Source: Hofstenia miamia
Lineage: Eukaryota; Xenacoelomorpha; Acoela; Hofsteniidae
Direction of reading: 5' to 3'
Length of the DNA stretch: 64,000 nt
Assembly (NCBI GenBank): GCA_900660155.1
Contig: CABFPE010000612.1
Coordinates: 198,360-262,359 of the forward strand
The position numbers and the translations under genes are program-made. The notes under the pieces are model-generated. The model had not been told where the DNA came from, did no database searches, and was given only the letters and a program-made list of their open reading frames with translations. Below, piece after piece: positions 28,501-36,799 of the stretch. Positions within the stretch are counted from its first letter, which is position 1. Each line of letters begins with the position of its first letter.

Positions 28501-29471
28501 ATTTAACATCTAACGGTACGTAGTAAAATTAAATAAGAGAAGAATCAAATTTGTAATACTAAAAACATTGAATAAAAGCAACACACATTTTATATCGAAA
28601 ACGCATGGTTAAGTTGCAAATTAATGAATAGTTTGGAATTATTGAGATAATTGTGTTATTTTTTCAATAATATTTAACTTTCAGTAGTCATGACCTTTCT
28701 TACTTTAAAAAATTGATAATTAATGTAGAGACAATAATTTGATGTCTACTGTTATATTTATAAATCTTCTAGCTATAATGACTAAAACAAAAAGTATTTT
28801 AGAAGGATATACCGTTCATTCAAAGTTTTAAATCAATTTTCTTCAAGTCTACTATGAAATTTTGAAATACTACGATATGGAAATACTAAATGCATTGCTG
28901 TGCCTGACGTACTTGAGCAAATTGACAATTTTTAAATGAATATTCCAACTATTTAAAGGATATTTAAATTCTCTCCATTCCTAATGGTCAGAAAATCAGG
29001 AATTCTAAAGCTCAAGGAAACAAGAACTAACTTGAACTGTTTCTTTTTATATAGATAGACCTTCCAATCAAATTGAAATGATCACAAAGTCAGATATCGC
29101 AGGGCTGAACTATGTTTTCGAGAAACTGTAAAAAAATTATAGGCAGTCTAAGCTTAAGAAGATCTTTTGCTACATTAAGTCATTGTTTTCAAAGCACAAT
29201 AGCTCTTTTTTAATATGAAATTGAAGTTCAACAAATGCTTAAACTCCATAATTAAAATGTTTTTTGATACAATATAACACTACATATTTTAGAAATTTCG
29301 CTTTGCGCAGAAATGCTGGCTCATGGAAATAGCGCAATCAACTTTTTGGTATATGGCTTCACACACTCACAATTTCGCAAGGCATACCTGACAATTGGAC
29401 ATTATGCTCTGCCATGCATTATTCAAAGGCAAAACTCTAACAGCAAAACTATCACAACGACTGTGCACTAA
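10153..29471 (+). CDS. Melatonin-receptor-like class A GPCR (five exons)
   Basis: Spliced from 10153-10303, 13698-13926, 14860-15146, 24474-24629 and 29293-29471. The sum is 1002 nt: 333 residues plus TAA. All junctions are GT-AG and phases agree (1, 2, 1, 1). Features in order: N-glycosylation site NST at residue 2; TM1 with GNLMV; TM2 with NLAFFDL (conserved Asp); Cys before TM3 (IVCEASG); NRW in place of DRY, followed by LYICHH, close to the NRYCYICH of melatonin receptors; TM4 with VWAI; ECL2 Cys (SLHCGF); TM5 with CPVV; TM6 with FWAP; TM7 ending NSAINFLVYG, where NFLVY replaces NPxxY much as NAIIY does in melatonin receptors; then a short basic tail. It should be a plasma membrane receptor signalling through G proteins. 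The ligand is not predictable: melatonin-like and opsin-related receptors are widely expanded in invertebrates. An AATAAA follows 50 bp after the stop. Confidence 0.85.
10304..11855. other. Intron 1, first part; nothing seen
   Basis: AT-rich intron sequence. A C-rich patch at 10755-10785 is the only compositional oddity. No exon or repeat end found. Confidence 0.5.
11860..12290 (-). other. G+C-richer island with open frames, inside intron 1
   Basis: About 430 bp clearly richer in G and C than the flanks, open on both strands (11956-12282 plus, 12049-12255 minus). The minus frames look more protein-like, with charged, Ser- and Arg-rich stretches such as CLPRNNNSVFEK, but no family is recognised and no complete exon with good splice sites is evident. 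It could be an old gene fragment or a piece of a repeat carried in next to the Tc1-like element. Confidence 0.25.
12371..13633 (+). mobile_element. Tc1/mariner-superfamily transposon in intron 1
   Basis: A 1263-bp element bounded by imperfect terminal inverted repeats of about 28 bp (TAGTTGGCTGCAAAAAAATG at the left; the complement of the right end reads TAGTTGGCCGCAAAAAAAAT) and by TA target duplications at 12369-12370 and 13634-13635. It holds one broken transposase gene in the plus orientation. The ends are nearly intact, so it is a fairly recent insertion. Confidence 0.9.
12650..13529 (+). pseudogene. Broken Tc1-like transposase
   Basis: The N-terminal part (12650-13138) has a helix-turn-helix DNA-binding region with the GRPRK linker and the first catalytic Asp in WITDECVF. 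The frame is lost near MVCEHF (normally MVWGAF, near 13100). The C-terminal part carries the second Asp in LQQDGATPHTS (near 13245) and the SADLSPIENVW block with the final Glu (near 13320). About 26 residues separate the last two catalytic residues instead of the usual 34, so some eight residues are missing there. The gene is dead as it stands. Confidence 0.85.
13698..13926 (+). CDS. Class A GPCR exon 2
   Basis: Encodes the end of TM1, TM2 and TM3. The acceptor CTTTAG lies at 13692-13697. NLAFFDLGV carries the TM2 Asp and IVCEASG the disulfide Cys. The donor AACAG|GTTTTC splits the Arg of the NRW motif, phase 2. Confidence 0.85.
13927..14859. other. Intron 2; nothing seen
   Basis: 933 bp of AT-rich intron between the two halves of the NRW Arg codon. 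Frames inside it have no recognisable protein. Confidence 0.7.
14860..15146 (+). CDS. Class A GPCR exon 3
   Basis: Begins after TTAATTTAG with A|TGG, giving RWLYICHH, and covers TM4, extracellular loop 2 (Cys in SLHCGF) and TM5 (FFLCPVVITAYCYHAIW). The donor is AGCA|GTAAGT, a perfect consensus, phase 1. Confidence 0.87.
15310..15346. repeat. (TA)n/(TG)n microsatellite
   Basis: An AT tract passing into a short GT tract, just inside intron 3. Confidence 0.9.
15565..15622. repeat. (TA)n microsatellite at the left edge of an assembly gap
   Basis: AT-rich dinucleotide tract ending in TATAATTTAACA immediately before the Ns. The last 40 bases recur right after the gap. Confidence 0.9.
15623..15987. 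other. Assembly gap of 365 N
   Basis: No sequence. The open frames that cross it are artefacts. Both sides show the same TATATATG...ATAATTTAACA sequence, so the true gap may be zero or negative. Confidence 0.97.
15988..16025. repeat. (TA)n microsatellite at the right edge of the gap
   Basis: Same sequence as at about 15583-15622. Confidence 0.9.
16026..18057. other. Intron 3, no gene seen
   Basis: AT-rich intron sequence with a short (TA)n at 17860-17878. No exon or terminal repeat found. Confidence 0.5.
18058..18560. repeat. Homopolymer-rich low-complexity tract
   Basis: Runs of 8-15 A or T dominate. Near 18130-18170 CCCGGG occurs three times next to AAATTT, and near 18190-18215 GGGG and CCCC blocks flank poly-A. 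The look is that of poor-quality or collapsed sequence rather than of a gene. Confidence 0.6.
18898..20193 (-). mobile_element. Mariner-superfamily transposon (about DD41D) in intron 3
   Basis: A 1296-bp element with terminal inverted repeats of about 26 bp (CAGGGTGTGTCAAAAGTAGC at the left; the complement of the right end reads CAGGGTGTGTCAAAATTAAC) and TA at both flanks (18896-18897, 20194-20195). The minus-strand transposase is broken: a frame at 19588-19911 ends in LWSDEGYF with the first Asp, and a frame at 19192-19413 has FQDDGAPPHHS. The final Asp lies in SPLDYYLWSTLKS, read in another frame near 19230-19190. About 41 residues separate the last two Asp, which fits the DD41D group. NGGLFEH near the C-terminus is also typical. 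Confidence 0.88.
20254..21586 (-). mobile_element. Tc1-like transposon relic (DD34E type) in intron 3
   Basis: Lies 60 bp from the previous element, in the same orientation. The left end CAGTACTGGA follows a TA at 20252-20253. The right end is less certain: the complement of 21578-21586 reads AGTATTGGA. Minus-strand transposase pieces are HTH region (21019-21333) ending FIFSDESRF with the first Asp, then VMVWGAIWKCGLR and LIYQHDSAPCYTS with the second Asp, and LNVIENI with the Glu (20625-20939). Frame breaks separate them, and the NSPD block before LNVIEN is missing. Confidence 0.85.
21600..23335. other. Intron 3, no gene seen
   Basis: AT-rich sequence. It contains an ATA/TA microsatellite at 23010-23056 and nothing else I can name. 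Confidence 0.5.
23010..23056. repeat. (AAT)n/(TA)n microsatellite
   Basis: Six ATA-type trinucleotides followed by a TA tract. Confidence 0.9.
23340..23990 (-). mobile_element. LINE relic, reverse transcriptase part
   Basis: On the minus strand the catalytic FADDTCFI block (near 23545) is followed by LQSDIENLFRYFSSNKLKIN and KTQFILF (23348-23539), typical of Jockey/CR1-like reverse transcriptases. The upstream RT blocks at 23560-23960 are recognisable only through their base-level similarity to 57940-58480. Truncated at both ends, with many breaks. Confidence 0.75.
24474..24629 (+). CDS. Class A GPCR exon 4
   Basis: Acceptor TTTAG at 24469-24473. Encodes intracellular loop 3 (ENRKRQQRQVTRS) and TM6 with VFWAPLS, ending at the start of TM7 (IYIPF). 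The donor is TTTTG|GTTTGT, phase 1. A longer reading to 24808 exists but would destroy TM7. Confidence 0.83.
24630..29292. other. Intron 4; no other gene seen
   Basis: 4663 bp, AT-rich, with a (TA)n tract at 25467-25513. Minus-strand open frames at 26082-26315, 27374-27613 and 27860-28123 are short and match nothing I know. Confidence 0.5.
25467..25513. repeat. (TA)n microsatellite
   Basis: AT dinucleotide tract with one GT interruption. Confidence 0.93.
29293..29471 (+). CDS. Class A GPCR exon 5 (last)
   Basis: Acceptor TATTTTAG at 29285-29292. With one base from exon 4 it reads EISLCAEMLAHGNSAINFL, completing TM7, then VYGFTHSQFRKAY for helix 8 and a short tail ending TTTVH and TAA at 29469-29471. 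A second possible acceptor at 29310 keeps frame but would shorten TM7 by six residues, so 29293 is preferred. Confidence 0.83.
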
Positions 29472-29520
29472 AATATTGTTAGATTCGAGCCTAATTTAAT
29501 GTCACTGCAAAATAGATTAA

Positions 29521-29526
29521 AATAAA
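29521..29526 (+). promoter_or_regulatory. Polyadenylation signal of the class A GPCR gene
   Basis: AATAAA 50 bp after the stop codon. The position is suitable, though AATAAA is common by chance in such AT-rich DNA. Confidence 0.5.
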
Positions 29527-29529
29527 TAT

Positions 29530-30215
29530 TATCTCTGATTTTATACACTTTGTATTTTAACATTAATTGATACCGACTTTGTCTCAAAAAATAATGAAAA
29601 TGCATCTATAAACGGGCTGGTTTCAGCCACTTGGTCTTGGTCTAGAAACATATGCATACCAGGTATCTTCATGTTTTATTATCTTCTACAGAAACAGGTA
29701 GTTAAAATGGCAAGCTTAATATATACCGAATACCGGTACCCTACATCAAAGTGAAACAACGCAATTTAAGCAAGAAAGCTTGGTAGCAATAAATTATTAT
29801 AGATTGTTTTACAGATTGATGCGTCTTTAGTGTAAAACGCTGTCAAAAAAGAGACATTCAAATTTTCTATTGAATAAAATTTTGAAAATCCCCACGTAAG
29901 CTCTTTAGCAGATCAATGACATATATAATAGTGAAATTCCCTACAAAACCTTCCTGACAAAAATTGATCATAGATACTTTTGTATGTGTTAACATAAAAT
30001 CATAATTTTGCATTTAATTAAAATAGCGAATGTTATATGCAAGAAATTGAAAATAATATTGCTCAGACTATTTTATGAACCTAATTTCTTCTAGGATTGC
30101 ATTGAATATGAAAATACAACATGTAGTGTTTGTTGATTATAGCATGGTATTTAAATGATTGCAAAAGTTAAGGACAGCATTCTTCAGTGTGGATTCACAA
30201 AACCATGTCTTACTA
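29530..30215. other. Intergenic; nothing seen
   Basis: No open frame of protein-like composition and no repeat end. Confidence 0.5.
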
Positions 30216-30220
30216 TATAG

Positions 30221-30566
30221 TAAAGAGTGTCATGCGATACCCAATTAAATCTGACTCGATTTCGGGTTTCAGATTGGGCAGGGTTCGGGCACAAAGTTTA
30301 GATTATTTAAACAAATACTGATTTTAATCACCGCTTGATTTGAGAAATATCCAAGACGGTAAGTAATACCAATAAATTACTGTTTCGCAATCAAAAAATG
30401 ATTGAAGGTAATGATCATTTAATTGGAACGATCCTTAACTTCAAATCAAAGTCAACGTACCGGGTCAGGTTCGAGTATTAAACTTGCGAGTAAGGTCGGG
30501 ATAGGATAGTAAATATTTCGATAGGGTCGGGTGTGGTCTAAGTTTACCTCATATTGTCCATCTCTA
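30221..30566. mobile_element. Short hAT-like non-autonomous element
   Basis: A 346-bp segment bounded by TAAAGAGTG and, on the complement of the other end, TAGAGATGG, which resemble hAT ends. It is flanked by CTATATAG (30213-30220) and CTATATAA (30567-30574), a 7-of-8 match to an 8-bp target duplication. Both subterminal regions hold G+C-rich words of the GGTTCGGG/GGGTCGGG type in otherwise AT-rich DNA. No coding capacity. Ends are diverged, so an old insertion. Confidence 0.5.
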
Positions 30567-30574
30567 CTATATAA

Positions 30575-33500
30575 GATGCTATAAGTAAACAATTCGGTTT
30601 TATAGATTTGAATCACAAATTTTGAATATTAATATAGTGTAGATTCGGCTTAATGTTGTAATGGCAGGTAGTTATAAATCAGGTTTTGAACTTTATTGGA
30701 ATACAAGGAACTCTACCAATTTTGACTATTCTCGCTATATATAATAATATGCAACTTCTCAGAATCGTATTTAGTCCTCACCCCTAATCCTCACAACCTT
30801 TTTTACAGACGTTGGTTTCACAAAGGGGGCAAAAATACCCTAAGGTTTTTTGTTGATATATGAATGCTATTATCATGAAGTTTGGCACAATGGTAATATG
30901 GGAGAAAAAATTTTAAAAAATTTCAAAAATACAATTTTTAACCAGACATATTGCTGATGTCAGCATTTTTTGTTTTTCTAAAGTCAATTTTATATTTCTA
31001 TATTAAAATAAATGTCAATCACCATTGACAAAATAGTCATAATTTTTTGTCAAAAAACGCTTTCAGCCCAAATTATCACAGATTGTGTAAAACTAAATTT
31101 AATCTGTTGACAAGTTAAGCCAACCTTTCAAGTTTTGTTTAAAAAAAGTTAATAATAAAATTCACTTGGGGGGGATGGCCAGAGGCCAACCCTGAAACTT
31201 TATTTCTTCGTCTAGAGACTTTGGTTAGGGTTGGAGATGACATTGTGTTTCACTGGTGAGTTGTATTTATATCACTTTTTGTAATCGTGATCTTAAAACT
31301 AAACCAAATTCTCAGCTCACACTCAGTATCACAATAGTAAGCAGCAATATAGGAGCCAGTAAGAAATAAATGGATTTGCCCTAAAGAACTTACTTTGAGA
31401 TACCAAAAGCTTGAAATAAAAAGATGATTCAACTTAGCCAAAGAAATCGAATTAATAGACATCTCCATTCGAGAGTATTTCAAGAACCAAGTTCGTGAAA
31501 AAACCTCTATTACAAACCCATAAACGCTTATAATTTATCTGCTAAAATACATGTTTACATGTACTAATATAAAAAGTTTTCGGTGATTATTGTAGAGATA
31601 AAATAAATCGTTATGATAGAAAAGAAAACCAGCTCATAGGAAGTTCAATTATAAAGTGAAAACAAAGTTACAATTGCTATTTATGCATATTGATTTGGCA
31701 GTTATTTACATACCTGCTTATTCCATAAACTTAATAATCATCCATTCTTCTGCACTTTGCTTGCAAATTGTTTAATTTAACATGTTTGAGCTGAATTCAA
31801 ACATTAAGTGAGACACTAGTTTAATAGCTATAAAACTGCAAATGTGACGGTAAATAGTTACAATAATAACAGAAAAATATTTAATTCGGTTCGGCACTAC
31901 AATAGCTCTTTGCGTTATAGCATATATAGCAGGATGCAGAAGATTTGCTTCCTCTAAAATAGCTTGCGCTTATGTTTACAATAGGGTATTCGCATAGAAA
32001 TTTATACCAAGATAGAAGAAGTAAAAAATATTTTAGTAATCGAATTTTATTTAAAAAAATAAATAAGCTGCTTAGTAGAAAATAATGCATTGACAATGAG
32101 TCTCTCAGGTTTTGAGAAATTATTCAATAGGCATTAGAATTGCAGATATTCTGGCCATAATTAATGAGTTATCTACAACTACGTATGAAGACATTGGTCT
32201 CAAAAAGTTTAAAGATATCGAGTGCCAATAAGAACAAATCAATATAAATAGAAATTCTATCTTTAACCTTAAACAGCCTGGCGTCCGTTCTAAAAAACAA
32301 ACCCGTTTGTCCACATTTACAAAGAATTTTCTCCAAGCCTATTAGCAAATTTGGAAATCTTGTCGCATGAGTAGGTCTATTGGGGAACATCCTTTAATGC
32401 AATGTTTAAAATTTCTATTAAAAGCGTATTGCTGTGGCTGAGGTTGTTGAAAAGATTAACAAGTTTTCTTTTATAATTTCCAATTTTTGAAAAAAATTTT
32501 AATTCTCTCCCTACCTAATAATGTATTAATAAGGTTTTCAGCCCTTGGAAGCAACAAATAACTTTGACTGTTTCTTTATATGCAAAAAGATATTTCAGTC
32601 AGAGGTCAAGGTGGCGAAGCGTTTTAAAAATTTTTTAAAGGATCATAAAAAATTTTCCGAAATCCCAGGCTCTTTAAGGTTAAAGTGCATCTCACAATTT
32701 CCTCCGTATATTTTTAATAAAATATTTAAATTTTTAATGACGTTGGAGACCAGAAAGGGAACAACATTCCGCTAAGCCTCTCCACTTACTGCATCTATTA
32801 TTCACAGTAGAATTATGGATGTGGTTTGTTTGAACTCTCGAAACAATCAGTTGAAACTTTATGTGAACTCATTTTTTTATCAATGCGTACGAGTCACTCA
32901 AAGCAAGAACTGGCATATACAGGGAATTGTCTACCTTAACAAAGCTGGTTGCATTAATAGCACTCAAACTAACATAAATTTAGTGTATAAATTCTTTATT
33001 GTAAGAACAAGTACAATGCGTGTTTATGTGGCTGAGCACACTATTCATAGTCTTACAATATGCATTTGAATATGTCAAAAGTCACTACTTATTAATACTA
33101 CATTGATCTTCAATTTTTTCAATTGCTTCTTGCTAATTTCTTATTTTGCTCTTTCAATGATCGATATTCTCATTACGTTTCATATCAAGAAATTATTTTC
33201 ATTTTTGCTAGCCATCTAGTATCAGAAGCACTTACAATTGTTGAATGAATGATGATACAAATTGTTTTCGTTCTTCATCACATTAACAGATTATTTAGAA
33301 TATACAATAGAGTTGCCTGCAGTTAAATTTATAAATTAAGGATAATGGTGTTGGTTTATGATTGCAAGTTTCATGTCATTTGTACTATCATTTCGTTTGA
33401 CTTTATGTTTTTTTTAATTAGACATTTTGAACTTTTATTATTTATAACCTTGTCTCTAGTATTTCTGTTTGCTGCATGTAGGTTTCTATTTCCTTTCATT

Positions 33501-34340
33501 TGTGATATTTGCCGCAAGAAATTTGCATTCTGCATTGCTTACATATTCTTTCGCATCACAAATACTTTTATTGCAAATGATAACGAGACAATTACTTTTG
33601 ATGTTGTCTTCTCTAGCATGATGAACTGAAGATGTAATGTCATGCGCCTGATAAAAAGACAGGACATTATAATGCAGCTGTTGATACCACTTGGAAAATT
33701 ATTAAAAAACTGTAAGATAACCGTAAGCAATCGGATTCCGAGTAATTGAATAATTGAGGGTATGCGAATTAAACGACGAGGGTTTATATTTATAAATAAT
33801 TGGTTGAGGAAATGCAATGAATTTCAATTGTTTAAAAAATTTACAACGCTCCATTATGGAAACATTTTTGTAGTACACTTATATGTGTTGGAGTCAAGAC
33901 GTGAACACATGTTTACACGTAAATTACTCATTGATAAGGTACGAAATATCTTATAGTTTAGTTGTGTGATTTTGTTTGAACATGTAAATTAGTCCGTTTG
34001 CTTATAGGGAGAACAAGATAATAATGACAACAAGATAATGTAAAAAAAAGCAGTGATAAATGCTATATTGGTAATATCTATATATGACAACTGTTCTATT
34101 TACTGAGGTACTTTGACTTGAACAAGTGATTGAGTAGAGCACCTTTGAATTATCAATAGCACTGCCTTATTATTAGTTGTAGCATGCTTTCCACCCCTAA
34201 GCCATCAGTCAATTAATTATATTTTAAAAGAACATGAATACTCTAAATTCAATGATAAATTTAAATTTTCTTAAGTATGTATATAGAGATAAAGATTTTT
34301 TTAATTTCGATAAAATTCCATAATAGAAGTCTACGTTTGT
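30575..34340. other. Intergenic; no gene I can name
   Basis: Short open frames on both strands (for example 32169-32390 minus, 32545-32775 plus, 32815-33069 plus, 33345-33629 plus) have no recognised family and no clear splice frame. The stretch 32430-32600 shares patches with 28890-29060 (TAATTCTCTCC, GACTGTTTCTTTATAT-like), hinting at a dispersed old repeat. Confidence 0.35.
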
Positions 34341-34447
34341 ATTTGTTCAGCAAATATGGTTCAGGGCGGTCCATGTTGCGGCATCTTCAATATTTGTCAT
34401 TGCATGAGTTTGATATTTACAAAACCTTGCATGTTTCACCCTAACAA

Positions 34448-34756
34448 ATGTCAAGCAAATGCCGAAAGACAATGTATATATTTACTTTCCGTGAAAATAG
34501 TAACAATTTTCATGCAGAAAATGAAAAGCAATGTTTGACTACATCAAAACAAACCTGTATATTTATTAGATCAGTAGAGGCCAACTTAATGATGAACACG
34601 TTGAGTGATATGAAAAACGTAGTAAATCTATTCGGAAACGGTCAAATGTGTTTTACAGGAGTGGAAGGGGTAAATTCTCTCCTAATTATTCATCTCGTTC
34701 TATTAGATGCACTAAATCACAGTTGGAAAATGATCGCAATGCATAGCCAAAACCCA
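34448..34756 (+). CDS. Unassigned open frame with four Cys, possible exon
   Basis: 103 codons from ATG at 34448 with an in-frame stop just before it. Composition is mixed and protein-like (for example CLTTSKQTCIFIRSVEA and FGNGQMCFTGVEG) rather than the Ile/Phe/Asn/Lys mixture of random AT-rich frames. A possible donor GAAGGG|GTAAAT lies at 34668-34673. No family recognised and no partner exon found. Confidence 0.2.
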
Positions 34757-34759
34757 TAG

Positions 34760-35800
34760 TGGCACACTATTGTTTGTTCGAAAACCCACCCATTACCACT
34801 GAAGCACCCTGAAGCTCTAACCCCTGATAAACAATCGCAACAAAAATTGGCACATAAATTGGACGAATATATATCTAATAAGTAAATTAACGCACATAAC
34901 GTGTACAATATCAGAAATTTTATCAAAATAAATGGTTTTTGTAAGCATTGTTTAATGGTCACATTTACAACCGCTTCTACAGAGTCATCGCTCATTGCAT
35001 TCTTTGATGGACGACTGTTTTACTAGTTAAACAAAAAATATTTCTAGTGTTGTTGTTGAGGTAAGTGCTTGGGCAGAAGCCTTTACTCAGTGGTATGGAT
35101 AAATAAATATTAGCCTGAGCAAAGTGTAGGCCTCACGAGGAGAAAAGATGGCTGTAACATTTAAGTTGATCATTATTTGATTATTCTTAGTTGTAGAAAT
35201 TTTACCATAAAGGTTTGTATTTCCGCAAATTTATATAGATTTTATCGACCTATCTTTGACCAGAGCCTATCCTAGAATTATATAATAATAAGTCTTGTTT
35301 GAACCCCCAGGGAGTAACCCATGCTGCTATGACCCACCACCAATAGAAAGGATTATCCACGAGCAATGAACCACGTGGATAATGTACAACTCTGTACTGA
35401 ACTTTAGAAAAGTTCCAGTGAGAAGACAGAAATATTGATGCAGTACAAGCAAAATATATCTCGATATTTTTAAATTAATCCATGTTGTCAGAAAACAACA
35501 TTTACTACATGTTAGCTTAGAATTTCTCATAAAGAGATAGATATCTTCAACAGATGCCAACTTATGCTATTTATTGTAAGTTTCTGAAGGCAACAGTTAC
35601 GCACAGTTTTATTGGATTTGATCACAGACCGTTTCATTACCAGTCCTATTGACGATTCTGGTGCTATGCTTTCATGTCGCTCAACCACGAAAGATCAAGT
35701 TAAAGCATTTACATCAATTTATCAATTAAATTGCATTATAACATGCGAAATGAATTTCATACTTTGAAAAGTTTACGCACCAATTTATTTCATATATACT
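34760..35800. other. Intergenic; nothing seen
   Basis: No convincing exon or repeat. Confidence 0.4.
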
Positions 35801-35802
35801 TG

Positions 35803-36306
35803 TGGCTACGGCCTTCCCAAGGGCAGACATAATTAGTCAAAACGTCTGATTTTTTTGAAAATTAATCATTTTGTAAGACTATAACAGTTAGGGTAAAATT
35901 TATACTGTTTTTGCTAAAATAGTAGAAATGTCAAATTTCTTGTACTGAATTGCCACAATGTTTGCTATTTACATTCAACCATCAAAATAATTTTATGCAC
36001 TCACAACTAGTGTTCAGCGCCCAATGGCCGGCTACGGCCGAAATCCCAGCTAAAATTATGATGAACAATTTATTTCCATGATTTTTATTTTGTATTTTTG
36101 TTTTTAAAACTTAATCACTTTGGCCATTTTCTTTAAGTGTTCGAACTATAAGCATGTTTTAATTGCTGTATTTCGCTTAGTAGTAGTAGTAGTTGTAAAA
36201 TGCTTCAACTACGCAAAAAATCAAGATTAACGGCCTTCTTCGGCTAAAGCATTACAGCCAACTGCAAGGTAATGTTAAAATATATTTTTCACAGGCGGCT
36301 ACGGCC
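35803..36306. repeat. Cluster of GGCTACGGCC motifs
   Basis: The 10-mer GGCTACGGCC occurs exactly at 35803, 36030 and 36297, and a related inverted arrangement ACGGCCTTCTTCGGCTA at 36230-36246. These are the only G+C-rich words in about 500 bp just upstream of the class C receptor. Subterminal repeats of a small DNA transposon or a regulatory cluster are both possible. Confidence 0.4.
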
Positions 36307-36454
36307 AAGAAAATGAATGCACTGCTATTAGATAAATGCTAATATTGATATATCTGGTAAGTTACGTGATTCATCTAAAACTATAATTCGACTAAATTTT
36401 GACGAGACCTAATTGGCTATAGCACAACCAATGCCGTTGCATTGAAAAGGATTT

Positions 36455-36505
36455 ATGATGTCTAAAAGACGTTCTATTCAGAAATTCATTTCGGAATGGC
36501 AATAA
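36455..36505 (+). promoter_or_regulatory. Upstream ORF overlapping the class C GPCR start
   Basis: ATGATG at 36455 opens a 16-codon frame (MMSKRRSIQKFISEWQ) that stops at TAA 36503-36505, ten bases past the receptor ATG at 36496 and in another frame. If the transcript starts upstream of 36455, it would lower translation of the receptor. Whether it is in the mRNA is not known. Confidence 0.4.
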
Positions 36506-36799
36506 ACAAACTAAGCATTTTTGTAGTACTTCTCACAAACATTCTACTCGTTCCTGCTGTGAAAGAAATTCTGATTGTTATAATTACAACAAATAAGGAC
36601 ACATCGTACTATGGCTCCAAGGTCGCAATAGATTTGCTAAAGAGGCACTACAACATCAGCGAATTCTTTAAGTTTGAGTTCTATTTCGACGATGGTAATG
36701 AAGGCCTTGCGGTGAAACACATTGTAGACATTTTGAAAGAAAATCGCCGAATTTTTGCAGTTATTGGATCTCAAAAGAGCGTCTCATCAATGGCAATAG
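36496..36799 (+). CDS. Class C GPCR exon 1
   Basis: Signal peptide (SIFVVLLTNILLV) and first lobe of the Venus flytrap domain, ending ...SVSSMAI. No GT gives an open join; the reading works with AATAG|GCTAGT, a GC-AG intron, phase 1, which rebuilds AIGQLLKHYN. The alternative GT at 36805 (GGCTA|GTTTTT) would create a stop at the junction. Confidence 0.75.

Noticed and set aside
30468-30480. GGTTCGAG as a tRNA B box
   Set aside because: It lies among repeated GGTTCGGG-like words of the hAT-like element and no cloverleaf can be formed around it.
30770-31240. Possible small transposon with CCTAATCC-type ends
   Set aside because: The inverted match is short and imperfect and no target duplication could be found.
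32169-32390. Minus-strand 73-codon frame resembling a PEX11-like membrane protein
   Set aside because: The resemblance is limited to composition and spacing of hydrophobic residues, and no adjoining exon supports it.
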